The notes under the pieces are model-generated. The model was given only the letters and a program-made list of their open reading frames with translations, was not told the origin of the DNA and did no database searches. Positions 15,816 through 24,251 of a stretch of DNA of 64,000 bases are shown one piece after another. The translations under genes were made by a program, and so were the position numbers. The DNA comes from Micromonospora inositola (GTDB taxonomy: Bacteria; Actinomycetota; Actinomycetes; Mycobacteriales; Micromonosporaceae), in the NCBI RefSeq assembly GCF_900090285.1, contig NZ_LT607754.1, forward strand, positions 5,668,001 through 5,732,000, given 5' to 3'. Position 1 is the stretch's first letter. Each line of letters starts with the position of its first letter.

Positions 15816-16109
15816 TCAGAGAGGGCGCGGGTGGGGCTGGTCCAGCGGCATCGGCACCTCGAGGTAGGTGGACCCGCGCAGGTCCAACCAGGCCCGGTCG
15901 GGCGAGCGGACCAGCCGCAGCATCACCTCGGTGCAGACCGGGCAGCGGCCCACCAGCCCGGGTGCGTGGGAGAAGACGTGCAGCCCGGCCATCGGGCCGA
16001 CCGTCCCACACGACTCGCACCGGCCCATGGCGGCACTGAGGTCCACGGCGAACAGCTCGCGCAGCGGCCCGTCGAGCATGTTGCCGTCCAGGTAGGACAT
16101 GTCCGTCAT
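15816..16109 (-). CDS. DUF6510 zinc-ribbon-like protein
   Basis: The 97-residue protein has two Cys pairs, RCESCGTVGPM (about 31-34) and RCPVCTEVML (about 55-58), with the spacing of a zinc ribbon, preceded by LDGNMLDGPLRELFAVD. It fits the DUF6510 family, which in actinobacteria is commonly found next to a sulfite-oxidase-like protein and an FAD/NAD oxidoreductase, exactly as here. Its role is unknown; an accessory or maturation role for the redox pair is a reasonable guess from context. Confidence 0.7.
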   Translation of the reverse strand: MTDMSYLDGNMLDGPLRELFAVDLSAAMGRCESCGTVGPMAGLHVFSHAPGLVGRCPVCTEVMLRLVRSPDRAWLDLRGSTYLEVPMPLDQPHPRPL

Positions 16110-16125
16110 CAGGTCTCCTCGCCGT

Positions 16126-16887
16126 TCAACCGGTCGGGCCGAACCGTTCGGTCTTCACCCGCCGGGTCTGGTGCCCCAGCCCGACCAGCAGGTCCGCTAC
16201 CGTCTCCACGAACCCGGTCGGGCCGCAGACGTAGCAGAGCGGCTCCAGCTCCGCCGGCCAGCCGTGGGTGTTCACGTCGGCCAGCCCGACCCGGTGCGGT
16301 TCGCCCCGCCACCCCTCCGGCGCCTGGCGGGTGTACACGTACGCCACGTCCAGGCCCTGGTCGTCGCGGGTCCGCCGGCGCAGCTCGTCGGCGTAGAACA
16401 CGTCCGCCGGGGTGCGCACCGAGTAGATCAGCCGGAACGGCGCCCGGCTGCCCGCCTCGCGGCGGGCCCGGACCATGGCCATCAGCGGCGCCACACCCGA
16501 CCCGCCGGCCACCAGCAGCACCGGCGCGGTCTCCTCGGTACGCCAGACGAACCAGCCGCCGACTGGGCCGCGCACCTCCACCGGGTCGCCCTCGGCGTAC
16601 ACGTCGATCAGGTACGGGGAGACCTCCCCGTCGGGCACCTTCTGGACCGTCAGCGCGATCCGGTCGCCCTCGGCGGGCGCGGCCAGGGAGTACGAGCGGG
16701 CGGCCTGGTACCCGTCCGGGGCGGTGAGCCGGACGTCGACGTGCTGGCCGGCCACGTGACCCGGCCAGCCGGGCACCTCCAGGACCAGGGTCTGCGCGGT
16801 CGGCGTCTCGACGCGGCGCTCCACCAGCCGGGCCACCCGCCAGGTCAGCGGGGCGGCCACCCGGTCGCCGGTGGTGGTCGCGGCCAC
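16126..16887 (-). CDS. Ferredoxin reductase-like FAD/NAD(P) oxidoreductase
   Basis: The protein has 253 residues from GTG 16887, whose first base is one nucleotide from the stop of the preceding gene, so the genes are coupled. FNR-type motifs are ARSYSLAAP (FAD, RxYS), GGWFVW, LLVAGGSGVAPLMAMV (NAD(P) binding) and CYVCGPTGFVETV (C-terminal CGP). There is no attached [2Fe-2S] domain, so it transfers electrons to a separate partner, probably the molybdopterin protein encoded directly upstream. Confidence 0.85.
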   Translation of the reverse strand: MAATTTGDRVAAPLTWRVARLVERRVETPTAQTLVLEVPGWPGHVAGQHVDVRLTAPDGYQAARSYSLAAPAEGDRIALTVQKVPDGEVSPYLIDVYAEGDPVEVRGPVGGWFVWRTEETAPVLLVAGGSGVAPLMAMVRARREAGSRAPFRLIYSVRTPADVFYADELRRRTRDDQGLDVAYVYTRQAPEGWRGEPHRVGLADVNTHGWPAELEPLCYVCGPTGFVETVADLLVGLGHQTRRVKTERFGPTG

Positions 16888-16888
16888 C

Positions 16889-17488
16889 TCAGTCGCCCTG
16901 GTAGCGCTGCTCGCGCCACGGGTCGCCGTAGTCGTGGTAGCCGGCGGTCTCCCAGAAACCCGGCTTGTCGTCGACCAGCAACCGGATGCCGCGCACCCAC
17001 TTGGCCGACTTCCAGAAGTAGAGGTGCGGAACGAGCAGCCGGGCCGGGCCGCCGTGCTCGGCCGGCAGCGGGCCGCCGTCGTAGGTGTGCGCCACCCAGG
17101 CCCGGCCGCCGCGCAGGTCGTCCAGGGGCAGGTTGGTGGTGTATCCGCCGTACGAGTGGACCAGCGCGTACCGGCCGCCGGTGTCGATCCCCTCCAGCAG
17201 GGTGTCCAGCGACACCCCCTGCCAACTGGTGCCGAGTTTGGACCACCGGGTGACGCAGTGGATGTCCACCGTGGGCGTGTCCTGCGGCAGGCCCATCAGC
17301 TCGTCCCAGGACCACCGGAACTCGGCGCCCCCTTCCGCGGTGACGACGAACTCCCAGCTGTCCAGCGGCACCCGCGGCGTCGGACCGGCGGAGAGCACCG
17401 GAAAGTCCTCGGTCAGGTACTGGCCCGGCGGCAGGGCCGGTTCGGCCGAGCGGGGCCGACCCTGGAAGCCCGGCGACACAATTCCCAC
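16889..17488 (-). CDS. Sulfite oxidase-like molybdopterin protein
   Basis: The 199-residue protein starts at GTG 17488; a second in-frame GTG lies three codons later. It is a single molybdopterin domain of the short YuiH/sulfite-oxidase-like type. The Mo-coordinating Cys is in VDIHCVTRWSKLGTSWQGV (about residue 78), with the downstream motifs SYGGYTTNLPLDDL and ARLLVPHLYFWKSAKWVRGI. It lacks the dimerisation and heme domains of true sulfite oxidase, so the substrate is uncertain (sulfite, sulfoxide or nitrogen compound). No Tat signal is seen, so it is cytoplasmic. It is grouped with the reductase and DUF6510. Confidence 0.85.
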   Translation of the reverse strand: MGIVSPGFQGRPRSAEPALPPGQYLTEDFPVLSAGPTPRVPLDSWEFVVTAEGGAEFRWSWDELMGLPQDTPTVDIHCVTRWSKLGTSWQGVSLDTLLEGIDTGGRYALVHSYGGYTTNLPLDDLRGGRAWVAHTYDGGPLPAEHGGPARLLVPHLYFWKSAKWVRGIRLLVDDKPGFWETAGYHDYGDPWREQRYQGD

Positions 17489-17540
17489 CCGACAGTCGTA
17501 CCACCCGGGGGTGGGTTCGGACCCGCGATCGGCCGGACCT

Positions 17541-17565
17541 GCCGCGGTGGGTGACCCACCGCGGC
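17541..17565 (-). terminator. Hairpin after terC
   Basis: Arms gccgcggtgggt and acccaccgcggc are perfectly complementary with a one-base centre, just downstream of the terC stop. Confidence 0.55.
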
Positions 17566-17580
17566 GGCCGGAGCTAGGGG

Positions 17581-18600
17581 TCAGTGCCGTTCGGTCACGA
17601 CGCGGGTGTCGCCGGGCTCGCAGTCGCGGGTGGCGCGCAGGCTGGTCAGGGTCACGACCACCAGCACGCCGATGATCACGCCGAGCGAGGCGAGGGTCGG
17701 GATCTGCGGCACGCCCGGCCAGATGCCGTGCGCCCAGTGCAGACCCAGCTTGACCCCGATGAAGGCGAGGATGATGGCCAGCCCGTAGCCGAGGTGGACC
17801 AGCCGGCTGAGCGCGGCGTGCAGCACGAAGTAGAGCGCCCGCAGGCCGAGCAGCGCGAACGCGTTGGTGGCGAAGACCAGGTACGGGTCCTCGGTGATGC
17901 CGTAGACGGCGGGAACCGAGTCGACGGCGAAGACGATGTCCGTGGCGAGCACCGCGACCACGACCAGGGCGAGCGGGGTGAGCGCGCGCCGGCCGTGCTG
18001 GCGGACGGTCATCCTGGTGCCGTGGTAGTCCTCGACGACCGGCATGACCTTGCGCAGCAGCCGGACCGACCGCATCTTGTTGATGTCGACCTCCTGCTCG
18101 TGCCCGGAGAGGGCGTCGCGCAGCAGCTTGACCGCAGTGGCGATCAGGATGAGGCCGAACAGCAGGAAGGCGAAGTCGAGGGTCTGCAGGGCGGCGGCGC
18201 CGAGGGCGATGAAGATCGCGCGGAGCACCAGCGCGCCGGCGATGCCGTAGAGCAGCACCCGCTGGGCGAGCACGGCCGGCACCGCGAACGCGGCCAGCAG
18301 CAGCATGAAGACGAAGAGGTTGTCGACCGAGAGCGACTTCTCGACCAGGTAACCGGTCAGGTACTGGACGCCCAGCTCGGAGCCGTAGCGGGACCAGACC
18401 CAGGCGCCGAACGCCAGCGGCAGGGCGACGTAGAACGCCGACCAGCCGAGGGCCTCCTTGATCGACACCTCGTGCGGGCGACGGGTGACCAGGAAGTCCA
18501 GCACCAGCAGGGCGAGCACCCCGGCGATGGTCACCCCCCACAGCGTGGGGGTGCCGACCGACGACAACTCGACGGCGGACAGATATGACAATTCGGTCAT
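17581..18600 (-). CDS. TerC/Alx family membrane protein
   Basis: This 339-residue protein has about nine hydrophobic segments and the TerC signatures FLVEKSLSVDNLFVFMLL-type (VEKSLSVDNLFVF) near 85 and VVVLATDIVFAVDSVPAVYG near 215; the paired Asp residues in the membrane are those proposed for metal binding. TerC/Alx proteins export Mn2+ or load metal onto exported enzymes. The gene is preceded by a candidate Mn2+ riboswitch that ends in a hairpin covering its ribosome binding site, so translation is probably induced by manganese or alkaline pH. Confidence 0.92.
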   Translation of the reverse strand: MTELSYLSAVELSSVGTPTLWGVTIAGVLALLVLDFLVTRRPHEVSIKEALGWSAFYVALPLAFGAWVWSRYGSELGVQYLTGYLVEKSLSVDNLFVFMLLLAAFAVPAVLAQRVLLYGIAGALVLRAIFIALGAAALQTLDFAFLLFGLILIATAVKLLRDALSGHEQEVDINKMRSVRLLRKVMPVVEDYHGTRMTVRQHGRRALTPLALVVVAVLATDIVFAVDSVPAVYGITEDPYLVFATNAFALLGLRALYFVLHAALSRLVHLGYGLAIILAFIGVKLGLHWAHGIWPGVPQIPTLASLGVIIGVLVVVTLTSLRATRDCEPGDTRVVTERH

Positions 18601-18730
18601 GGGGCCTCCTCGAACACCGTGACATGTTCGAGGTCTCCTTCACCCACGGATCTCGTGGGCAACCACCCGAGGCGCGCCCGGGGCGCGCCGTACTGACCGG
18701 AATGATTCGTGGGAAGTACTCCCCTCGTGG
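18601..18730 (-). promoter_or_regulatory. Candidate yybP-ykoY manganese riboswitch with RBS-masking hairpin
   Basis: Read on the minus strand, the terC leader contains ggggagta (18717-18724), then ggtcagtacgg, a GC stem (ggcgcgccccgggcgcgcc), cccacgagatccgtggg and tgaaggagacctcg. These correspond to the conserved blocks of the yybP-ykoY RNA, and TerC is one of its standard targets. After it, cctcgaaca and tgttcgagg form a perfect 9-bp stem whose 3' arm runs into the ribosome binding site gaggagg before ATG 18600. Mn2+ binding would be expected to free this site. Confidence 0.75.
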
Positions 18731-18735
18731 CGTCA

Positions 18736-18765
18736 AGGTTAGGGCCGGCTCACCTCGTCCGCCAA
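18736..18765 (-). promoter_or_regulatory. Probable terC promoter
   Basis: On the minus strand, TTGGCG (18765-18760) and TAACCT (18741-18736) are separated by 18 nt, placing transcription start just upstream of the riboswitch. Confidence 0.4.
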
Positions 18766-18876
18766 GTCCGAGCCGTCACCCCAGGTCAGCTGGTTGCCCT
18801 GGTCAACCGCTGTGTGGCTGGTACGCCGACGGCCCAGGGGGCGACGGGGTGGACGGCCGACGCCTATCGTGGCCCG

Positions 18877-20043
18877 ATGACCGACGACGCAGCGCCCGCC
18901 CCGGTCGGCCCCCTCGCCGGCGTCCGGGTGATCGAGCTGGCCGGCATCGGGCCCGGCCCGTTCGCCGCGATGATGCTGGCCGACCTCGGCGCCGACGTGG
19001 TGCGGGTCGACCGGACGGCGCCCGCCGCGTTCGGCAGCCCGCCCGGGGACCTGCTCAACCGCAACCGCCGCTCCCTCGCGGTGGACCTCAAGTCGGCCGC
19101 CGGCCGGGAGGTGGTGCTGGCCCTGGTCGGACGGGCGGACGCGCTGCTGGAGGGCTTCCGCCCGGGGGTCACCGAGCGTCTCGGGCTCGGTCCCGACGAC
19201 TGCCTCGCGGTCAACCCCCGGCTGGTCTACGGCCGGATGACCGGCTGGGGGCAGCACGGGCCCCTCGCGGCGTCCGCCGGGCACGACATCGACTACCTGG
19301 CGCTGACCGGCGCGCTGCACGGCATCGGGCGGGCCGGCGAGCGGCCGGTGCCGCCGATGAACCTGCTCGGCGACTTCGGCGGCGGGGGGATGATGCTGGC
19401 CCTCGGCGTGGTGGCCGCGCTCTACGCCGTCCGCGCCGGCGCGCCCGGCCAGGTGGTCGACGCGGCCATCGTGGACGGCGTGTCGGTGCTCGCCACCCAG
19501 ATCCACGCGCTGCGCGGGTTGGGCATGTGGCAGGACGAGCGCGGGGTGAACCTGCTCGACGGCGGTGCCCCGTTCTACGACACGTACGAGTGCGCCGACG
19601 GGCGGCACCTCGCCGTGGGCGCGCTGGAGCCGCGGTTCTACGAGGAACTGGTCCGGCTCACCGGTTTCCCGCTCCCCGGCGACGAGGCCCTCGACCGCAC
19701 CGACCCGGCGAACTGGCCCGCGCTGCGCGCGGCGTGGGGCCGCCTCTTCCGCACCCGGACCCGGGACGAGTGGGCGGAGCTGCTGGCCGGGTCGGACGCC
19801 TGCGTCGCGCCGGTGCTCGACTGGCGGGAGGCGCCGGAGCATCCCCACCTGGCCGACCGGCGCGTCTTCGTCGAACACGACGGGGTGACCCAGCCGGCCC
19901 CGGCGCCGCGCTTCTCCGGCACCCCGACCGCGGTACGCCGACCGCCTCCGCAGCCCGGCGAGCACACCGACGAACTGCTGGCCGAGGCCGGCTTCGACGC
20001 CGACCGGATCGCCGCCCTGCGCGCCGACGGCGCGATCGGCTGA
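18877..20043 (+). CDS. CaiB/BaiF CoA-transferase family protein, alpha-methylacyl-CoA racemase type
   Basis: The start is ATG 18877 (388 residues); the frame to 18709 lies in the terC leader. Motifs are GVRVIELAGIGPGPFAAMML and LADLGADVVRVDR at the N-terminus, NLLNRNRRS-type, then GHDIDYLALTGALHGIG near 140, which carries the His-Asp typical of alpha-methylacyl-CoA racemase rather than formyl- or carnitine-CoA transferase. NLLGDFGGGGMMLALGV and the C-terminal domain LDWREAPEHPHLADR complete the fold. It probably epimerises 2-methyl-branched acyl-CoA in branched fatty acid breakdown. Confidence 0.88.
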   Translation: MTDDAAPAPVGPLAGVRVIELAGIGPGPFAAMMLADLGADVVRVDRTAPAAFGSPPGDLLNRNRRSLAVDLKSAAGREVVLALVGRADALLEGFRPGVTERLGLGPDDCLAVNPRLVYGRMTGWGQHGPLAASAGHDIDYLALTGALHGIGRAGERPVPPMNLLGDFGGGGMMLALGVVAALYAVRAGAPGQVVDAAIVDGVSVLATQIHALRGLGMWQDERGVNLLDGGAPFYDTYECADGRHLAVGALEPRFYEELVRLTGFPLPGDEALDRTDPANWPALRAAWGRLFRTRTRDEWAELLAGSDACVAPVLDWREAPEHPHLADRRVFVEHDGVTQPAPAPRFSGTPTAVRRPPPQPGEHTDELLAEAGFDADRIAALRADGAIG

Positions 20044-20074
20044 CCGCCCGCGCGGGCTTCGAGACGGTGCCCGG

Positions 20075-20485
20075 TCAGCCGCGGCGCAGGGTCGCCCCGG
20101 GGGCCAGGGCCGGCTCCACCATCTCCCGGTAGTCGCGTGGCAACTGCACCACGATGTCGTCGAACTCGCCACCGCTGACCGCCTCGCGCAGCGTGGTGAA
20201 GACGGCCCGCACCGTGTCCCGGGCCGCGTTCTCGTCGATGCCGGCCCGCTGCCCGACCCGGGCGACGAACTCGGCCGCGCCGAAGCGGTCGGCCGCCTCG
20301 GTGCCCGGGCGCGGCTTCAGCACCAGCTGCAACGGCTTCGGCAGCTGGGCCGCCAGGTCGAGCAGCTCGCCCCCGGTCAACCGCTCGGCCAGCGTCTCCA
20401 ACGTGGCCCGGGTCAACTCGACCGCCCGCTCCGAGGACGCCCGGGTCCGCTGTGCGACCTGGTCGACGAAGGTGTCGTAGTTCAT
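20075..20485 (-). CDS. DUF2267 domain protein
   Basis: This 136-residue protein is one DUF2267 helical repeat pair: MNYDTFVDQVAQRTRA, TLETLAERLTGGELLDLAAQLP, FVARVGQRAGIDENAARDTVRAVFTTLREAVSGGEFDDIVVQLPRDY-type second half. The function is not known; the repeats LxxR(L/V)xGGExxDLxxQLP occur twice, suggesting an internal duplication. It is divergent from the DUF2795 gene with a 157-nt shared intergenic region. Related proteins are at 39932 and in the fusion at 2913. Confidence 0.8.
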   Translation of the reverse strand: MNYDTFVDQVAQRTRASSERAVELTRATLETLAERLTGGELLDLAAQLPKPLQLVLKPRPGTEAADRFGAAEFVARVGQRAGIDENAARDTVRAVFTTLREAVSGGEFDDIVVQLPRDYREMVEPALAPGATLRRG

Positions 20486-20642
20486 CGGTGGTACCCCCTT
20501 CGGCTCTTCCGCCGTCGCCGCCTACCCGCCGGGCCCGGGCGGAAACGGCCGCGAATTTCCGGGTACGGCCACGCGTGACCGGCCGCCGGGCGGGTAACCG
20601 CCGCCGGTCGTGACCGCAACCGACGCGCGAGGAGCCCCACCC

Positions 20643-20915
20643 ATGGCGAGTTACACCGACGTCCTTGACTACCTGTCCGCGCTGGACTACCCGGCCGGCA
20701 AGGACGACGTCGTCCGCGAGGCCGAACGGGAGGGCGCGCCGCCGGAGGTGTTGCGAGCCCTGCGGGCCCTGCCGCCGGTCGACTACGCCAACGGCAACGA
20801 GGTCGCCCGATCGGCCGGCATCGACGCCGCCCCGGAGATCGGCGCCTCGCAGCGGGCGGCGCAGGCTCGCGACAAGCGGCACCAGCGGGTCTCGCAGCAC
20901 CTGCGCGGCATCTGA
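20643..20915 (+). CDS. DUF2795 family protein
   Basis: The 90-residue protein starts at ATG 20643 with GAGGAG upstream. The DUF2795 pattern is clear: VLDYLSALDYPAGKDDVVREAEREGAPPEVLRALRALPPVDYANGNEVAR, where the alternating Leu/Asp helices are repeated. The C-terminal 30 residues are basic and helical (AAQARDKRHQRVSQH). The function is unknown; the family often sits near DUF2267 and stress genes in actinomycetes, as here. No membrane segment. Confidence 0.75.
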   Translation: MASYTDVLDYLSALDYPAGKDDVVREAEREGAPPEVLRALRALPPVDYANGNEVARSAGIDAAPEIGASQRAAQARDKRHQRVSQHLRGI

Positions 20916-20927
20916 CCGTCCCCGCCC

Positions 20928-21587
20928 GTGCGGCGCGCAGACGGCCACCCGCACGGGCACACCCCGGCGGCGCTCCAGCTCACCGTGATGGGGCTGGTCG
21001 CGGGGGTCTGCGGTGGAGTGTTCGCGGCCCTGGTCTCGCCGACGGTCGCCCCGCTGGTGGGCTGGGACGCCGCCGCGCTGAGCTGGCTGGTCCTGCTCTG
21101 GCGGCGGCTGTGGCGCCTGGACGCCGACGCGACCGCGCGGCTCGCGGTGCACGAGGACCCGAACCGGGCGATCCGGGACGGGCTGCTGCTGGGAGCCTGC
21201 CTCGCCAGCCTGCTCGCGGTCGGGGTGGTGCTGACCACCGCGCACGCCGTCACACCCGGGCCGTCGCTGGACGCCTACGGTGCGCTCGGCGTGCTCAGCG
21301 TGGTGCTCTCCTGGTTCGTGGTGCACACCCTCTTCACCGCCCGGTACGCCCGGCTGTACTACGGCGGCGAGCCGGGTGGCATCAACTTCCACCAGGAGGG
21401 GCGGCCCTGCTACGCGGACTTCGCGTACGTGGCGTTCACGGTGGGGGCCACGTTCCAGGTCTCCGACACCGACCTGTGCAGCGCCGAGATGCGCCGGGCG
21501 GTGCTGCGGCACCTGCTGCTGTCGTACCTGTTCGGGGCGGTCATCATCGCCGCCACCGTGAACCTGGTGGTCAGTCTGGCGAGGTAG
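20928..21587 (+). CDS. DUF1345 membrane protein
   Basis: The 219-residue protein begins at GTG 20928, 12 nt after the DUF2795 stop, so the two are probably co-transcribed. Five hydrophobic segments can be traced (about 18-45, 48-62, 85-110, 120-145, 190-218). The conserved central motifs HTLFTARYARLYY, GGINF and YADFAYVAFTVGATFQVSDTD are those of DUF1345 proteins. No activity is known. A terminator follows. Confidence 0.85.
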   Translation: MRRADGHPHGHTPAALQLTVMGLVAGVCGGVFAALVSPTVAPLVGWDAAALSWLVLLWRRLWRLDADATARLAVHEDPNRAIRDGLLLGACLASLLAVGVVLTTAHAVTPGPSLDAYGALGVLSVVLSWFVVHTLFTARYARLYYGGEPGGINFHQEGRPCYADFAYVAFTVGATFQVSDTDLCSAEMRRAVLRHLLLSYLFGAVIIAATVNLVVSLAR

Positions 21588-21601
21588 GCCGGTGACAGGC
21601 G

Positions 21602-21636
21602 GGCGCCCCGGGTCACGAACCGCGACCTGGGGCGCC
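21602..21636 (+). terminator. Hairpin after the DUF1345 gene
   Basis: Arms ggcgccccgggtc and gacctggggcgcc are complementary at 12 of 13 positions with a 9-nt loop. Confidence 0.5.
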
Positions 21637-21700
21637 ACGCAGCACCTGCTCCCGGCGGTCCGCGCCCGAACCGGATCGCGATCGCCAGGCGGTGGATGTT

Positions 21701-21716
21701 CGCCCGAACCGGGCGG
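21701..21716 (-). terminator. Short hairpin after the HhH-GPD gene
   Basis: The sequence cgcccg-aac-cgggcg lies about 85 bp beyond the stop at 21800. The rest of the 21588-21799 gap holds the other terminator and nothing else recognised. Confidence 0.3.
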
Positions 21717-21799
21717 GCATCGCTGCCACGATCATCATACGATGCGGGATCAGCCTTTCGGGTGAGTATCGCGGAACTGTGTCCCGCGGCACGTCCTGA

Positions 21800-22465
21800 T
21801 CAGCCGGTCAGCTCCGCGTACCGCTTCTCCAGGTCCACCCGCGCCAGCGCCCCGACCAGCCAGGCCAACCGCTCCGACTCGCCGCTGCCGGCCAGGTCGG
21901 CCAGGTCGTCGGCGGAACGGCCCAGGCCCAGGCGGCGCGCGGCCACCAGGGCGCGACGGTCGGCCACCGGCGCCACCTCCCGCCACACCGCCTGCGTCTC
22001 CCGCAGGAACAGCTCGATCACCTCGTCGTCCACCCCGGGCAGGTCGGTGAGCAGCTTCCGCTCCCGGGCCGGATCCTGGTGCGCCTCCGTCCGCAACCGC
22101 CGCAGGTCACCCCGGTAGCGGTCCACGACGGTGCGGGCGAGGTCGCCCAGCACCTCGGCGAGCCCGTCGACGTCACCCCGCTGGCCGTGCGCGCGCAGCA
22201 CCCGCACCCGGTCGGCGTGCAACGAACGAGCCAGCCGGGCCGCGCTGTCCCAACCCTCGTCGCGCAGCGCGGCCGCCGCCTCCACCGCCCGGCGGAAATC
22301 CCCCTTCCGGGACAGCAGGACGGACAGACAGAGCACCTGGAACAGGTTGGACGGGTTATTCATGACCCGGAAGCCGTACTGTTCGGCGAAACCGCGACCG
22401 TCACCGGCGAGCCGGCGTACCAGTCGCTTCTTGTCCTCGATGCTGGAGATCGCACTGGTCGGCAT
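21800..22465 (-). CDS. HhH-GPD superfamily endonuclease III-like protein
   Basis: The 221-residue protein begins MPTSAISSIEDKKRLVRRLA. The middle has the endonuclease III-like segment NLFQVLCLSVLLSRK and the helix-hairpin-helix LLTDLPGVDDEVIELFLRE (about 140-160), followed by APVADRRALVAARRLGLG. In active glycosylases a catalytic Lys follows the hairpin and an Asp lies downstream; here the Lys position is not clear and there is no [4Fe-4S] Cys cluster. It may act on damaged DNA or only bind it. It is a single gene. Confidence 0.65.
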   Translation of the reverse strand: MPTSAISSIEDKKRLVRRLAGDGRGFAEQYGFRVMNNPSNLFQVLCLSVLLSRKGDFRRAVEAAAALRDEGWDSAARLARSLHADRVRVLRAHGQRGDVDGLAEVLGDLARTVVDRYRGDLRRLRTEAHQDPARERKLLTDLPGVDDEVIELFLRETQAVWREVAPVADRRALVAARRLGLGRSADDLADLAGSGESERLAWLVGALARVDLEKRYAELTG

Positions 22466-22497
22466 GCCCGGCGTCTACCCGGGACGGGGCCGCCCAA

Positions 22498-23469
22498 TCA
22501 GCCGACGAGGCCGCCGCGACGATCGCGGGCCTTCAGGCGGGTGGTGGGCAGCGCCGGGGCCGGCAGCGGCGACGCCGGGTCGTCGGCCACCCTCCCGAAC
22601 CGCCGGCCGGCCATCCAGTCCTCCCGGGCGGCGGCGACCTCCTCGTGCGACCGGCCCACGAAGTTCCACCACATCACCAGGGGCTCGTCGAAGGGCGCGC
22701 CACCGAGCAGCAGCAGCCGGCTGCCCGGGGCCGCGCGCACGGTCAACGCATCCCGGCCGGCGCCCAGGTACAGCAGCGCACCCGGGGCGAGCGACACCCC
22801 GTCCACCACCGCGGAGCCCGACATCGCCAGCAGCCCGTACTCGAAGTCGCGGCGCAGCGGCAGCGTGGCCGGCGCCGGACCGCGCACCTCGAGCTGCGCG
22901 CCGACCAGCGGGGTGTGCACCACGGCCGGGGAGCGCTCGCCGCCGGTCTCACCCACCAGCAGGGTGACGTCCAGGTCACCGTCCCGCCAGCGGGGCAGCT
23001 CCGCGTGGTGGGCGAAACCGGCGGCGCCGGCCCGCGCCGGGTCGGGCAGCGCCACCCACAGCTGCACGCCGTGCATGACCGGCGGATGTTCGGCCGGTGA
23101 CCGCTCGGAGTGGGCGATGCCTCGGCCGGAGGTCATCACGTTCAACTGGCCGGGCCGGATCGGCTGCACGTTGCCCAGGCTGTCCCGGTGCAGGATCTCG
23201 CCGTCGAGCAGCCAGGTCACCGTCTGCAGGCCGCTGTGCGGGTGCGGCGGCACCTCCATGCCGGGCCGCTCGGCGACGTCGTCCGGTCCGAAATGGTCGA
23301 CGAAGCACCAGGCCCCGACCATCCGCCGCTGCCGCTGCGGCAGCAGCCGCCGCACTGTGGTGTAGCGCCCCAGCGGCACGTCGTGGCCGGGCAGCAGCAC
23401 GCTGCCCGGGTCGGTGGAGGCCACGCCGGGTGGCAGGGTCTGCGCCGGCAACGATTCGGTACGGTCCAC
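22498..23469 (-). CDS. Pirin family protein
   Basis: This 323-residue protein has two cupin domains in the pirin layout. The metal-binding His pair lies in PPHPHSGLQTVTWLLDGEILHRDSLG (about 75-100), followed by MTSGRGIAHSERSP (about 115-130) with the third His and Glu. The C-terminal half contains GAPFDEPLVMWWNFVGRS, typical of YhhW/pirin quercetinases. Probable iron-dependent dioxygenase or redox-sensing protein in the cytoplasm. It abuts the frameshifted membrane protein gene on its 5' side. Confidence 0.9.
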   Translation of the reverse strand: MDRTESLPAQTLPPGVASTDPGSVLLPGHDVPLGRYTTVRRLLPQRQRRMVGAWCFVDHFGPDDVAERPGMEVPPHPHSGLQTVTWLLDGEILHRDSLGNVQPIRPGQLNVMTSGRGIAHSERSPAEHPPVMHGVQLWVALPDPARAGAAGFAHHAELPRWRDGDLDVTLLVGETGGERSPAVVHTPLVGAQLEVRGPAPATLPLRRDFEYGLLAMSGSAVVDGVSLAPGALLYLGAGRDALTVRAAPGSRLLLLGGAPFDEPLVMWWNFVGRSHEEVAAAREDWMAGRRFGRVADDPASPLPAPALPTTRLKARDRRGGLVG

Positions 23470-23484
23470 CGCCCGACTCTACGC

Positions 23485-24034
23485 TCAGCCCTCCTCGACG
23501 ATCACCGTGTTCGCCCCAGCCACCAGGTCGACGTAGAGCCGGTCGACCGCCCGGTCCCAGCCGGGCGAGCTGACCAGCTCGCCGGCCGTTCTCCTCGACG
23601 CGCAGCCGCACCCGGTCGCCCCGCACCTCCGGGCGCGGCGTCACGCCCCCGTCGGCCGGCACCTCGATCCGGTACAGCTCGTCACCCAGGTCGGCCATCC
23701 GCAGGCCGAACGCGGTCAGCCCGTCCACCAGCTCGAAGCCGGCCCGACGCCGGCCCGCGACCGGCGCCGTCGCGGCCTGCTCGGCGGCGGCCTCCGCCGC
23801 GCCGACCCCACCCGGCTCGGCGGTCGTCACGGCCGGCGGTTCCCCGCCGGAGAAGGCGAAGCCCAGCCGGGCGGGGTGGGAAAGCGTCGCCACCACGGCG
23901 ACGACGCCGAGGGCCACCACCAGCACGGCGGCGGCGCTGAGCAGGCGGATCGGACCTGGCCAGGACTCGCTTCCGGACGACACCGGGTCACCGGACACCT
24001 CGACCGTCGGCTCGCCCGTCCCCGATACCGCCAT
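23485..24034 (-). pseudogene. Frameshifted membrane-anchored hypothetical protein
   Basis: The start MAVSGTGEPTVEV is followed by one membrane segment (about 30-52: LLSAAAVLVVALGVVAVVA) and an Ala-rich extracytoplasmic part ending VRLRVEENG near 23590. In that frame translation then runs into low-complexity Arg/Gly sequence. A +1 shift gives a sensible end, ELVSSPGWDRAVDRLYVDL to ANTVIVEEG, with stop TGA at 23487-23485, 15 nt before the pirin start. So either one extra base was gained or two were lost around 23578-23590. A sequencing error is possible. Confidence 0.55.
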
Positions 24035-24186
24035 GCTGATCCCCTCTCCCGGTCCCCGCCGGGAGTACGTGCCGATTGGCCGTCCGGATCACTTGCTCCG
24101 TCTTTCGGATGCGGCCGTGGGTGGTTGCGCTTTGGGGCTGGGGGCGACCGTGCGGCGGTCACGGTTCTTCTGCGGTACGTGGAAAT

Positions 24187-24229
24187 GCCGCTGGCCGGCA
24201 CCCCGTGTCTCGGGGTGCCGGCCAGCGGC
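24187..24229 (-). terminator. 19-bp perfect hairpin terminator, copy A
   Basis: Arms gccgctggccggcaccccg and cggggtgccggccagcggc with a 5-nt loop lie 22 bp after the gene. The identical hairpin occurs at 28769-28811. Confidence 0.85.
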
Positions 24230-24251
24230 TTGTTGCCCTTGTTCGCTTGGG

